From Clytia hemisphaerica (lineage: Eukaryota; Cnidaria; Hydrozoa; Leptothecata; Clytiidae), in assembly GCA_902728285.1 (NCBI GenBank), contig CACVBU010000142.1:372001-436000 (forward strand): 64,000 bases of DNA, in the 5' to 3' direction. Under the pieces are notes generated by a model that made no database searches, was not told the DNA's origin, and saw only the letters and a list, made by a program, of their open reading frames with translations. The translations under genes were made by a program, and so were the position numbers. Shown piece by piece: positions 40,815 through 53,060 of this stretch; position 1 is the first letter of the stretch, and each line of letters begins with the position of its first letter.

Positions 40815-41200
40815 GGGGCCGTTCTAGTACGTACGCACTAAGGGGGTGAGGGGGGGGGTTCTTCTCACAAGCGTATGCTTGCGTACAGGGGAGGGGAGGG
40901 GTCAAAGAAAAATGTACGTACGCAGAGAAAAAATTTTCATAGCCCTATTTTGCTTGTTTTTTGTCGACTTTTACGCTTCTTATACGCATCAAGGAAAAGT
41001 TTCTTAATAAACATTGACTTTCATGTATAAAATAAAGGTCCGAACCAAACGATTTGAATTCAAAATTTTCTTCGACCGAGGGGAGGGGGTGAGTGAAAAA
41101 GTACGTACTTACAAGGGGGTATAGCCATTTGCGTACGCTTGCGTACAGGGGATACTAGATTTTCGACATTTAAGTGCGTACGTACTATGTGGACGGCCCC
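40815..41200. mobile_element. MITE-like element with GTACGTACGCAC ends
   Basis: GGGGCCGTTCTAGTACGTAC at the left and its near-complement, ending GTGGACGGCCCC, at the right. TGCGTACAGGGG and GTACGTAC motifs repeat inside. Confidence 0.72.
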
Positions 41201-41384
41201 AAGGGCTCTCTGACCATAGTGAATTTTAATATTTGTCACGTACAAAATACGAATTTCTGCCTGATGTAGCTCACAAAACTTTGACATGTTATACATTTTC
41301 TGTTAGGCCAAAAGTCTGAAAATTTAAGAATCGCAAAGAAAAAATTTGATGAGAACCGAATGCGCCCAATGCGTAGAGCACTAA

Positions 41385-44303
41385 GGCACTAAGGCTGAGA
41401 GGTACCTTCTTCACGACTTTCAAAAAGACTTTCACGTTTTCTTTCATCCTGCCAAACAAGGACTAACAGGAAGACCCTCAGGAGGAAATGTTTTTCTTCT
41501 GAGGAGATCAAAATTCACAAACCCTGAACTAATTATTCAAGAGGACTTCACCTCAATCATCAACGTGCACATGGGATCCAACAACCCAACTTCTCTTCTC
41601 TTTGTTGGGGTTTACTTGCAATGTGTTTCCAATTCATGTGACTATAAAAACATTTACACAACTCAATTGAATACCATCAAGGGTATCATCAGCCATTTTA
41701 TTGACAATTCATCTATTATAATGATAGGAGACTTTCAATCATGTCCTTCAATAGAAGGAACATCCAGAACTACTAAACAAAATGCTCTTTCCAACTGTCT
41801 TGGAAATTTCCTAACAGAAAATGAACTCACTCCAGTAGATATGACCCAAGGAGCGGGTCCATGCTACACTTACCACCATACATCTCTAGGCAACCAATCA
41901 TACATCGATCATGTTTGTGTGTCCAGTGACATTATCGAGTCTGTTTTCAATACTGCTGTTGTGCAACCACACTTTCTCAATATCAGTGACCATCTACCAG
42001 TTACAACAACCATACAACTACACCACAACCTATCAGCATCTGGCAATCCCTATACCGAAAATGAACTAATCCCTAAGTATATGTGGAAAAATCAACTCTT
42101 TCTACAGAACTTCAAACAGCGCTTCAATGGCATTCAACTTAGTTCCAACAGCACCACCCCAGTTGCCGCATCAATCGATTATCTCCACGAGTCACTAAAA
42201 TCTTGTGCATTTGCAGCCTACAACGACCTGAAAAACGACTCTGATTTCCATTTTATTGATAAAAAGTCATGGTGGAACGAGGACTTGACCAAAAGCAGGA
42301 AAACCCTCCAGATCATGTTTAATAGGTGGCGTGCTACACATTTTAACCGAGACGAAACCAACGTTGAGTATAATAGGTATCTATTCGCAAGAAAGAACTT
42401 TCGTAGTCTTGTCAAAAGATGCAAATCACAAGCAACAGTCGACCATTTTATCAACGTAGAGAAAGTGAAGAAAATCAAGCCAAAATCCTATTGGAGTCAA
42501 ATTCGATTAGCCAAGTCGTCCCCTGGAAAACTGTATACTGTGAACAATAAAACGAACATAACTGAAATTTCATCTGAGTTCAAAACTCACTTTGACACAC
42601 TTCTAAATACCCCACGTACAGAACCTATCAACAACACTCAATCCAATTTACTGCTGGAAGATCTTCTTACAGACCTCAATGGAACAGAAAATGATTTCAC
42701 CGTCAATGAAGAGGACGTTCACAAAGCCATCAACAGCTTGAACAAGGGGAAAGCAAACGATCCCTTTGGTATCAAGGCAGAACACTTCGTACACGCTTTT
42801 GATACTCCTTCAAGTCCAAATCTCACGAACCTTACGTGCATTATAAATCAGATATTTCAAGGCGATCAGTTTCCAGAGATTCTATCCACATCACACATAG
42901 TTCCCATCATAAAATCATACAAGAAACCCATCAGTGACCCAAACAATTATCGAGGCATTAGCTTGATTCCCATTTTAACCAAACTGATAGAGAAAATTAT
43001 CCTGCTGAAATGCCCCCAACTAAGACATCACGAGGACAATCAATTTGGTTTCTCTACCGATGGATCAACACTACACGCTGAGTTTCTGGTTAATGAGACG
43101 ATTCGCAAATACAACACTAAACATACACCAGTCTACATATGCAGCCTGGATGCAGAGAAGGCTTTCGATTCGTGTAACTGGTTTCAGCTCTTCGTAAAGC
43201 TAAGGTCCAAGGAAATATTACCAAATTCGATTCTTAAATTTCTGATTGGACTTTACCAGCATGGAGATGCAAAGATTAAGTACCAAAACACCACGTCGTC
43301 AGCCTTTCTATTGTCACAAGGGGTCAGACAGGGCTCTATACTTTCGCCGTATTTATATAATATATACACAGAGGACATCCTCAAGGAAATAAGAGACTTA
43401 AACATTGGAACCTTCCTTGATCCTGGTATCAACACTTCTATCATCGCTTTCGCTGACGACCTGATATTGCTTAGTCCAAACCTCAAACATCTTCAGCAAA
43501 TGCTTTCGTTATGTGAATCCTACGGTCTAGCTACGGGACTAAAATTTAACAGCAAAAAGACACAGTTTGTTATATCTGGAGATTGTCCATTCCAAAATCC
43601 TACAGTCATCATTAACGACAAAGAAGTAAAACCGCAATCAACTCTCAAACACTTAGGATTCCACTGGGACACAAAATTGAGGAAAATCACGCTTGCCAGT
43701 CATCAGGAAAATCGTATTTCGGAATTGTGGGCGGTAACTTCCTCTTTAATAGCCAGTGGAGTAAGAAAGATGCACCCAAATATCATCTCGAACATATTCA
43801 GATCTATCGTGCTACCAAAAGTCTTGTATGGAATGGAGCTTACAGTAACCTCCAAACCCTTTCTTGAACGCCTGAACAGACAGTGCCGATCAGCCTTTAA
43901 AAACTTGCTTGGCTATTCCAAATTTGGCGCTAACGACTTGAACAAACTCTACCAAGTGGCGGATATTACACCGTTCATCGAGAATCGAAAAGTAGGCCTT
44001 CTCGCTCAGCTAATGAAAAATTGTCAAACTTCAAAATATCTTCTTCACATTCTGGCTTGTCATGACCGACAGTACTCGATTATCCCAAGTATAATGCAGA
44101 TTTGTGCACGAGAAAGTATTAATATTGTTGAGCTAGTGCTTTACTACCAGAAACCCTTTAGAGTTTCTAATCCTGGAGATTCAATGATTAATGAAATTGG
44201 TCTAGACTTGGTTGAAAGATTGAGAACCCTTATTGCTAATTGGGATGCTCATGAATGCAGAGTTGAAATGCGTGAAATCATTAACAGAAATATTAACACA
44301 TAA
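41385..44303 (+). CDS. Non-LTR retrotransposon ORF2: AP endonuclease plus reverse transcriptase
   Basis: Copies the element's RNA into nicked target DNA. The open frame extends upstream of the first ATG (41565) through GRPSGGNVFLLRRSKF, endonuclease sequence, so the element is 5'-truncated rather than starting at that ATG. Endonuclease landmarks: GDFQS, QSYIDHV, SDHLPV. RT landmarks: GKANDPFGIKAEHF, NNYRGISLIPI, SLDAEKAFDSCNW, QGVRQGSILSPYLYNIY, the catalytic FADDLILLSP, and HLGFHWD. About 970 codons remain without a stop, so the insertion is recent or constrained. Clade is CR1/L2/Jockey-like by feel. Whether the ORF1 remnant at 1-918 is the same family is unknown. Confidence 0.9.
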   Translation, partial: GTKAERYLLHDFQKDFHVFFHPAKQGLTGRPSGGNVFLLRRSKFTNPELIIQEDFTSIINVHMGSNNPTSLLFVGVYLQCVSNSCDYKNIYTTQLNTIKGIISHFIDNSSIIMIGDFQSCPSIEGTSRTTKQNALSNCLGNFLTENELTPVDMTQGAGPCYTYHHTSLGNQSYIDHVCVSSDIIESVFNTAVVQPHFLNISDHLPVTTTIQLHHNLSASGNPYTENELIPKYMWKNQLFLQNFKQRFNGIQLSSNSTTPVAASIDYLHESLKSCAFAAYNDLKNDSDFHFIDKKSWWNEDLTKSRKTLQIMFNRWRATHFNRDETNVEYNRYLFARKNFRSLVKRCKSQATVDHFINVEKVKKIKPKSYWSQIRLAKSSPGKLYTVNNKTNITEISSEFKTHFDTLLNTPRTEPINNTQSNLLLEDLLTDLNGTENDFTVNEEDVHKAINSLNKGKANDPFGIKAEHFVHAFDTPSSPNLTNLTCIINQIFQGDQFPEILSTSHIVPIIKSYKKPISDPNNYRGISLIPILTKLIEKIILLKCPQLRHHEDNQFGFSTDGSTLHAEFLVNETIRKYNTKHTPVYICSLDAEKAFDSCNWFQLFVKLRSKEILPNSILKFLIGLYQHGDAKIKYQNTTSSAFLLSQGVRQGSILSPYLYNIYTEDILKEIRDLNIGTFLDPGINTSIIAFADDLILLSPNLKHLQQMLSLCESYGLATGLKFNSKKTQFVISGDCPFQNPTVIINDKEVKPQSTLKHLGFHWDTKLRKITLASHQENRISELWAVTSSLIASGVRKMHPNIISNIFRSIVLPKVLYGMELTVTSKPFLERLNRQCRSAFKNLLGYSKFGANDLNKLYQVADITPFIENRKVGLLAQLMKNCQTSKYLLHILACHDRQYSIIPSIMQICARESINIVELVLYYQKPFRVSNPGDSMINEIGLDLVERLRTLIANWDAHECRVEMREIINRNINT

Positions 44304-44640
44304 TACATATATAATCTTACTTATTTTATGTTAACCTCAGAAATTTTATCCTATAAATTACCTAGCCATTTTCTCATGAGCCCAGCTTCTTTTTTTTTTT
44401 TTTTTTTTGCCTGAACTTAACTTCATCTCACCTAGCTCTCAGTCTATTCTCGCGTCATTTAGCCATTAGCTATAAGCTTTTTGTCCTATCATCCTATCGG
44501 GGAGTACTCTTTACAGAGGAAACCAATTTTTTGCAACCTCAGTCCCTCAGCCTAGCTTTGCTTCTATGTGTTGGTAATAATTCAGAAATTTAATTTATTT
44601 TATTTATCTTAAAATCTATTATATAGATATAGTGATAATG
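44304..44640 (+). other. Probable LINE 3' UTR
   Basis: AT-rich sequence after the ORF2 stop, with an 18-19-base T run around 44391-44409. No clear terminal repeat or poly(A) tail fixes the end. Confidence 0.35.
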
Positions 44641-44976
44641 TTTGAAATTAATTCCTTTTTGATATGACCCTATAACCTTGAGGACCAAGCCCTAATTTAA
44701 TCTAGCTTCCAATCACTACACTCCACTCCACTTTGTCCAGCTTCCTGCTTTTCGCCTATTTCGTTGTTTTTGGTTTGTGTGTTTTTTGTGGATGGTTTGT
44801 TTACATCCTGCTAGTCTTCTGTCCGTCTAGGTCCGAAATTATCTAACTCCTAAGTTCTGGCTCTTCTTAGTGGCCAGCTCGGCTATATCGGGAGGTCCGC
44901 AACTTTGGCTCTTTTGGAGGATGGACCGGTTCCGAACACCGGATAGCCCGGGGGGAGCACTTAGGCAAAAACAGGT

Positions 44977-46237
44977 ACGGGGACGTGCCGCTGGTCAGGG
45001 TACCTTTTTCAGTGTTGCAGAATTACTGACAGGGTATCTAAAATTGCAAAATCCTTATCTGACAGGGGTGCAATTTCATGATGTGTGTCTGACAGGGTCT
45101 GTTTTTGCCGACGTTTTTGCATGTAGAGTTCTTTTGCAAATCGTTTTGACGCGGCAGTGAGCAGACCCCTGCGAGGGGCAAACAGATTTTACTAGATGTT
45201 GCAAGACTTTATTGTAGATTTTGATTCAGATTTTTTATTTCAACTCTTATGTTTTGTTTCTTCCCATATCGTTGAGACATTCCGCTGTAGGCTTAGAACA
45301 GCTGTAGAACAGAACAATACTCTGAACTCTTCTGTATTAGTCTCATTGACATCCTGTCGTCCTCTTTGTAAAAGCGTCGTTTAAAAGCTTATACTTGCAA
45401 AATAATCCTTTAAAACCTAGACTTCATCAGTTCTGATTTTGAGACCCTTACCGTAGGATCACATAAGATTCCGATTCCTGCTATAACATTCAACTTGCCA
45501 CTTGAAAACAGATGATAGTTAGTTCCGACTAGTTGAAAACAAGTAAACAAGTTGGCCGATTATAAAAATAATCAAAACATTACTTCTTTTTTGTGTTTTA
45601 TGATTTGCCAGCTTGGATTAATTCACTTTTTTCTGCCAGTATGCCCGGGAAAACTAGCGGAATGATCCCGGAAAAGCACCAGTAATGCTGCTAGAGCGGA
45701 AATCGGAATCTTATGTGATCCTACGGTAATCCTGGAAACGGATATCTGAAATTTATCTACGTTCATCATTACGTTTTTTGAAACATTAGCGTTCTATTTG
45801 TTCTTGTACATCTATAATATTGTATGACCTTTCTAGCTTTGAAACACATTTTGTGGAAGTAGAGAGTGATGATTTTGAATAATATTAAAGAAATGTTTAC
45901 TTTGTAATTTCATAACTCTCGTTGTCGATTATTTTGGTCGATTTTCCAGGTATTGAGGTTTAATGTTTATGCAATGCTGTAGTTTTTTTAGCCTGGAAAT
46001 GTTAATATCATGTTATACTTTACGAAAAACGCGAAAAACGTGTATAAAGAGTAGGTTTTTAACATAGAATCTGACAGGGTAGGTTTTTCAGGGTAGAATC
46101 TGACAGGGTATAGGTTTTTACAGTAGAATCTGACAGGGTAGGTTTTTCACCGAATTTTTCTTCTGACAGGGTCTATTTTTCATCAAATTTCATTTCTGAC
46201 AGGATCGACTTTTGAAACTCCAGCGGCACGTCCCCGT
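44977..46237. mobile_element. Inverted-repeat element with ACGGGGACGTGCCGCTGG ends
   Basis: Perfect 18-bp termini (44977-44994 and 46220-46237). TCTGACAGGGT-type motifs repeat near both ends (about 45000-45100 and 46065-46205). No coding sequence recognised. A second element is nested inside at 45448. Confidence 0.8.
45448..45729. mobile_element. Nested MITE with 29-bp perfect inverted ends
   Basis: The first 29 bases (TTACCGTAGGATCACATAAG onward) and the last 29 are exact complements. The interior of about 220 bp is non-coding. It interrupts the element at 44977-46237, giving a relative age. Confidence 0.85.
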
Positions 46238-46551
46238 CGGTCTTCAAGGTCAGTGCCCCCCCCCCGGGCCGGATAGGCCCCGCTTAGTAAGACCGGTCCT
46301 TCTCCACAGAGGGCAAGCGGACATCCCATTCTTCAATTTCAGTGAGATCTTATTACTGCTACTCGCTGTTTTTAAATGAAATGTTTAATCAAAAACGAAA
46401 ATAATTATTTGTTTATTATATATAGCAGAGTAGAGGAACTTGTAAAATATATACCAACTGTTTTTTGGTGATAAAAGAGAATTAAAAAAAAAAAAAAATA
46501 TATTAAAAATTCAATCCTCAAAATTTGTACATTAGAAAATCATTTTTGGAC

Positions 46552-46850
46552 CTACCTGGAGGTCCTATAAATTAACCTTTGTCCGTTCGTAATTTTGTCT
46601 GAAAAAACTTTTTTGGCCTTCCGCCAAATTAAATTTCCGCCAAAATTTCTTCCTTTAAGGTATTACATTCCACCAAATTTTGTCCTATTTTAGGCTCTAA
46701 AACTTGTTTTCGCTGATTTTGCTATCATTTTTGACCCTAGATATTCCGCAACCACCAAATTAAATTCCAAATTCTGTCTGAAAATTTTTTTTGGGACATC
46801 TGTCAATTTAAATTCCCGCCAAAATTTCTTCCTTTAAGGTATTTTGTTTT
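46552..46850. repeat. Fragment of the TGGACCTACC repeat family
   Basis: TTTTTGGACCTACCTGGAGG and CCTATAAATTAACCTTTGTC match the left ends at 29553 and 50482. AAATTTCTTCCTTTAAGGTA repeats twice further on. Confidence 0.6.
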
Positions 46851-47360
46851 CAAAACTGTGACAGTGAGGAAAACATAATGTAAACATAGTGAAGGTAGTG
46901 GTTTAGAAACTTTTCACTTGCTCCGTTGAGCTCCTTGGACTTGGACCCACTAATAGGTGCTTAGATAATGCACATTTCTAAAAAATAACAAGCAAACTTG
47001 TCATTTCATTGCTCGCTCAATTTCTAACCAATTTTATTTGAATCGTGTGCTAAAGCTGTAGATACATTAGAAAATTGAATGTTCTCTTGACTCTTTCAAA
47101 TGTCACCATACACCTAAAAAACAAAACATTGCGTGATATTTGATACACTTGTTCCTAGGGATGATTTTTTATCTTTGAAAATTTTATTTTAGGGGCCTGG
47201 GGATAAATTTTTCAGTAGGTCTGAGTAGGTAATGAAATTTATAATTGTTTCTCACTTTCGACAGTTGTATAATATTTTTAAAAAAGTGTCAAATATTTTT
47301 AGAGGGACTGAGAGGGATTTGAAATGTTTCTTTATAATAACTTCCTTGTATTTATTTTAG

Positions 47361-47948
47361 CTTTCAAGACTCCAGGAAATGTTTCCAGACATTTCTTCGT
47401 TAACCCTTTGGAACTACTGCACGTTACCTATGAACGATGCCGTAAACGCCATCTTGAAGCTTCCTCAGAATATCACGTCAATTGAAGAATTCTTTGACCA
47501 CCTTAAAAGTCAACTTGAAGGACATGTTTATTTGGATGTTGAAAACTTGATCGGTGATGCTTTCCATTTCTTCAAAAGTGGTACATTTGATTCCTCAAAA
47601 AAACTAAGGGTCAGATTTACTAATCAACCAGCTATCGACGATGGAGGGCTAACCCGCCAATTTTTCAATAAATTGTTTCTCAAATTGTCAGATCCAGAAG
47701 ATAATGATCGACTCTTTGAAGGCAATGTCAAATCTTTCCTGCCAGTCAACAGAATCGATACTGCTTTATCCAAAATGTTCCAATTTATTGGTAAAATGTT
47801 TTCGTATGCAATAACACATGGTTTTAGACCCTTGCCCTTGAGTGAAGCAGCCCTAACATACATTCTTTATAACGACCTGGATATGGCATTGGAATATGTG
47901 AAATGGGAAGATGTTGGGACACCAGCATCAAAGCATTTTGTCGAAGAG
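47361..47948 (+). CDS. Single HECT-domain exon (E3 ubiquitin ligase-like)
   Basis: Open from acceptor TATTTTAG at 47360 to donor GAG-GTAATT at 47948, 196 codons in phase 0. KLRVRFTNQPAIDDGGLTRQ and FQFIGKMFSYAITHGFRPLP are characteristic of the N-lobe of HECT domains, which transfer ubiquitin through a cysteine in the C-lobe. That C-lobe is not found downstream to the next element, nor any upstream exon. So this is either one exon of a gene with very long introns or an isolated fragment. G2E3-like families are the closest by eye. Confidence 0.7.
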
Positions 47949-47959
47949 GTAATTATTAA

Positions 47960-50478
47960 CTAACTAGGTTTGGAATTTAACCCTGGAGATAGCACCTTCA
48001 AAGACTTTTTACCCAGCCCCAGCTAATATGATGGTTTTTTTTGTGGATTAAATAGCAGTCCGTTATGCAGACGTCATGATTATTTCAGCTGATATTTGCC
48101 CGAGTTTCAAATCCCACAATCCCTTTCGACTTGATTTGAAATTCGTGAATTCTATTGCATTTCTATTTCTCATTGAGTGTAATTAACGTACACAAGAAAT
48201 TAACACAAAGCATGATGGGATTGATATTCGGGTAAACAGAAAAATTGATGTCTATTTTTAGATACACCACGCACAGTCTGCCCAGAAGCTAAAAAATTGG
48301 AAAAAACCTCATATCTTGAAAACTAAAAGGGTTGTGAATGAAAATGACCCCTCGTTGGAAAGCATTTAAGCAAACGAACCAGAAAAAAAAAGTTTTTGAA
48401 AATTTGGGGGGTCTGGGACCGAATTTCGATTTTTTTCAATTTTGGGCGTAAAAGGGCCCCTGAAGGCCCTGGGTGAACACTTGATGACTCAAATCTTGAA
48501 AAAATTGCAAAAAAATGCAAATTTTGGCGTTTTTGCGACCGAAAAGGTCAAAAATAAGGGTTTTCCGGTGTCCAAAATCCTTAGATATTTAAAATACATA
48601 GGTGGGAGTATATGGATTCAGTCCAGCTATATCTTCTAAATTTCACCAAATATCACCGTTGGCTTGTTGCTATGCTGGAAAAAAAAAGTTGAGATTTTAA
48701 GCAAAATGCATAACCGGCTGGAATTACAAGACCTGATAATTCTGAAGGGGGTCGGGCAAGCTATGACGTCATAAGTCTTAAATGGGCAACATTGGGCAAT
48801 GGTCTCTATATGATTTTCGTAGTCCTGAGTAAGTTTGCTTTCAGGAGGGAAAGTCAGTTATGGCCCTGAATGGCCCTGAGAGGAGCTATTTTCAATAGTT
48901 CATGGAAATTTATGACGAAAAAAAGGGTCAAAAATAGCTGTTTTTTGGGTAATTTTTGGAAATGAACTATTTTTTCAGCCATTTTTAGTGCTAAAATTGC
49001 CAAATTTCTTCTTGCTTCCAAAATCTACACCAAATTCCTGACCAAAATCACAAAATTGAGGTGAAAATCTGTTATCGGGGCCAAAATATGGCCAAATCTG
49101 AAAAATTGGCGAAAATCGTTTCGAAAAAACAATTTTTGCCGTCTGGGCTGACTTCAAGCAGGCCTACAGGACCTCCAAATCACTTATAACCACTCTCTTT
49201 GGTCATTTCGCATGGTTTGGGATAAAGAAACAGGGAAAAAAGTGAAAACTAGGGTTTTTGGCTACTTTCATAAAGAGGTTTTTTCCACCCCTGGGCAAAC
49301 TGTGCCACGGTGTGCTATTATTTTGTCTTTAGTTAGATTTTGGAGGGGAACTTCGGAAATTTATTTTTTATGAAAATCCTTACGAAAAAATTTATATCAT
49401 ACTGATATAAATATTTCTTTGTCTAATGTATCCTTCTTCTCTAAAAATCAAGTTAAAGAGTGGCTGAAAGAGGGACTTTCTGCAGCAGGACTGGGTCTAC
49501 TACGTCACTGATTCAAAGCTAAAAAATAGTTGTTTAATGCAAGGAAATAAAAGAAATTTAGAGAGGAAAGGTTTTTTTACAATCTTTTCAGTTTCAAATC
49601 TTTTTAACGAAAGTTTCTCTGCTTCACCTAAAATATTACTTGACTTTGAAACTATAATTTTCAAAATACTTTTTAATGAGAATTTCGTCGATATACTGTC
49701 TCTTTTCTAGACGCAAAAAAATTGCGAGAAAAAAAAACTAATATAATATCCATCTACTCATTCAGCTTTGATTCTCTTGGAATGTTTTGATGGAAATGTT
49801 TGTCTTTTTGGTAGCAATATCTTTGAAATTTTGTGAATGGTGAATTTTGCAGAGGGTGTTCAGTTCCTTAAAAGGCTTGTAGTACCATAGGCTGCGCGCA
49901 TCCCCGAAATTAGTTTTGTTATAGGGGATGCAAATCGTCTCCATTATTTTTGTCCCGCATATTTCTTATAATCCTGATTTCTTCATTCAATCAAACAAAA
50001 GAGAAAATGAAGTAATTGCATATTTTCATAATAAGATGTTTTCATTTATGAAAAAAGGATAAATCCATTGTAATGCTATGACACATAATAAAAAAGAAAA
50101 TTTAAAAAGACGGGGGTAATCTGGGACAAAAATGATCGAGATGATACGCATCCCCTATAACAAATTAAATCAGAGATTACAGTATGTGTGCAGCCTAGGA
50201 ACAGGAAGTGTTGTAACTTGTAATTTTGGGTGGGATATTATGAAATAAAAAACATTCCGAAAAAATTTGGGAAATGAAGGTGAAGAAGAAATAAAGCAAC
50301 TTCTTTTATAGAGCACAAAATTACTATCTGATTCAAATCCCCTATCAAAAAGTTACACCCCTTTTTTGTTTCAACTGCAGATTATTTTTGGACAGACTTT
50401 AGTATATCTTTTAAAAACCTTCCTTTGCCGTTGATTGTTATTGTTATTGATTTTGTTTTTTATATAAGCAGAAGAAGT
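47960..50478. other. Intergenic or intronic stretch, nothing recognised
   Basis: No ORF with family resemblance, no clear inverted-repeat element and no RNA gene seen. Possibly an intron of the HECT-exon gene. Confidence 0.4.
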
Positions 50479-50481
50479 TTT

Positions 50482-53060
50482 TTGGACCTACCTGGAGGTC
50501 CTATAAATTAACCTTTGTTCGTCCGTCCGTCCGTCCGTCTGTTACCAGCTTTTCTCGAGATTGGCTCATTAGTTTTTTCTGATTTTTGGCACAAAGATGA
50601 AAAATGGCAATGCCCAAAATGTGACGGAGCCCGATTTTCGAAAAAAAAAATTAAATATGCCGGAAAAACCGGCTTTTTGACATTTTCTCGAGATTTCATC
50701 ATTAGTTTTTTCTGATTTTTTGCTTAAAGATGCGTATTAACAATGCCCAAAACATGGCCAAGTCCGATTTTTGAGAAAAAATTTTTTCCGCCCGAAAATG
50801 CCGGAAATATGCCGGAAATCACCATTTTTCTGGATTTTCATTAGACTTTTTCCTTATAATTGGTTGTTTTTTCATTCAAAAACATTATTAATAGCAATGG
50901 CCACCATTAATCATGATTCGATTGTCAATAAAACTGATTTTTTTTGGAGCTTTGTTCCAAATTTGCACAATAATTACACCAATCGGGCCTACTATGAGTA
51001 CATTTTCCAATTAAATTTTAAAAATCTTTCCAACCCCCCGTTTATTAGGCACTTAAGAGTTGTTTTGCACAGACATAAACTACTGACACTCACATTAGTC
51101 TTTTGTACTAAGGGATGGTCATACCTTCCCTTCAAGACAAAGAGTTGATGACTTTTAAATTAAGGAAGATCGATTAAAAATGACAATTCAAATCGTATAT
51201 ATCGTTTCGACTTTTTGTTAAATGAATGTTCCTTATTGTATTAAACAAAAAAATCTCGTAACCACAATTTAATTAAGGAAGGACTCCAGTGTAAACGCGC
51301 CCTATGTATCATTTAGGCATAGTATTTCATTCAATTATGACTTGGCAGGACTTGCGAATCCAAATTTCTCCATACAAAAAATAATTACCATGAATATCAC
51401 CTGAAAGACTTTGCAAATTTCACTGCATATTCCCTCTAATTAGAATACATAAAACACAATTTCTTAACAACACAGCTGAAAGTGGGTTTTTTAACAAAGG
51501 GAAAAACCTACTTTGAAGACTGGTAGCAGAGCAAAGAGATCTTTATAGACGTTCGTGTATAGGCTACGTCATATCTCCTGCGCTACGAGCGTTAAACTAG
51601 GAAGGCTTTAAAGCCTGGAGCTGTCTATAGTGTAGACTAGTTCGTGTAGAGTTGTTTCTCCATCATTCTCCATTATACATATCATAAAAGATATCTTTAA
51701 AATTTGCGAAGTTCCCCTTTAAAGTTGTTTTCATTGCCAATTCTAACCGTAGGTTTCCAGGTATTTTTAATTTCCTCAGTTTCAGGGCTAGGGTAAAAAT
51801 TTACAAAAATCGAAATGATAAAGCTTGATCAATAAACCCGACTGTGTGTACTTGCCCGACCGTAATTGTGGGGACACACTCGTGAACTTTCCCTACATTG
51901 TGGGGACATTCTGCATTGTGGGGACACACAAAATGTCCCCACAATGTTTTTACTAATAAAAGGCCTTAAAACCCCTTTGAGAGCCTCGTTTTGGTACTGA
52001 GAAAAAAATGTCCCCATAATGTTGTGTGCTGATATTTCAACATGACTTTTACACAATTCAGTTACAAAAAGTTTGCATTGTGGGGACATCCTAGATGGTG
52101 TGTGTGTGCATTGTGGGGACAAAATCCTGATATCCAGGAAACTTGATTTGCAAGCCTTTAATAGCATTTGGCAATAGCTTTACCTTGTTCTTTTCATGCA
52201 ACGCTAGCTGTAGTTCATTTTTATGCTGTTTTAATGCTGTTAATAACCCCTGTATCAATGACCCGGTCAGATCCGCCGCAGTTGAGTAGCCCGTAGAAAA
52301 AAATTGCCAAAGATGGCCTAGTTTTAAGCCCCGAATAATGAGAAGGCCTGGTCAAAATTAATTGAACTTCTCTACCCCGATTAGACAGTAGGACAGTAGT
52401 TAGATTTTTCTGATTTTTTGTACAAATATAGAGGAAAAGGTCCTCTATAAAATGGTGAAAACGATTTTTACCAAATAGAAAATTATTCAGTTCAGGAAAT
52501 GGATTTTTAGCTATAGGAATCGCTATTTATAAGCATAGATCAATGTTCTTGACTTGATCACTCTTCATATGCATGAAATAGATCGTTTTTCGCAATGAAA
52601 TTGTATTACTATGAAATGTTTGGGTTGTTTGGTTTGAAATTTTGAGTTGCTTCAAATTTTTTTGATAACAATTCATGCCAAATTATTATTTTTTATATAA
52701 GAACATGCTGGAAAAACAGCTTTTACGCTCTTGAAGATTCAAGAATTGTTGAATTACGATGACATTTTGTTTATTATTTTTTGCAAATTCTAATTTCCTT
52801 TTTTTATAAGCATATTTCATTTAAGAAAAGCAAGAATGATTCATTTGTTATAATTTCAACTTTTTAGTGGCAACGTTTTTGTACGAATTTTGGAAATGTA
52901 TCGTTTGACAAAATTATGCTGATTGTGGGAAAATAAAATTAAAGTGAAAACCCACGTGGACGGCTTAATATTTTTTTTTAAATTTTTGAAAGAACTGTTG
53001 TTTTTTGGTTTTGTTTCTGACAAAATGTCAATTTTTCGTTTTATAATCAGGTAGGTCCAT
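50482..53060. mobile_element. Large, decayed TGGACCTACC-ended repeat
   Basis: The left end TTGGACCTACCTGGAGGTCC is followed by GTCC-rich tandem GTCCGTCCGTCC and GATTGGCTC blocks. The right end at about 53050 reads AGGTAGGTCCATAAAAGTATC, matching the right end of the intron 30 insertion. The 2.5 kb span includes unrelated sequence and a motif array, so it may be two fragments. Confidence 0.45.
51866..52125. repeat. CATTGTGGGGACA motif array
   Basis: At least five + and two inverted copies of ATTGTGGGGACA within 260 bp (for example 51866, 51896, 51914, 52076, 52109; inverted from about 51933 and near 52009). Unit spacing is irregular, unlike a simple tandem repeat. Confidence 0.65.
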
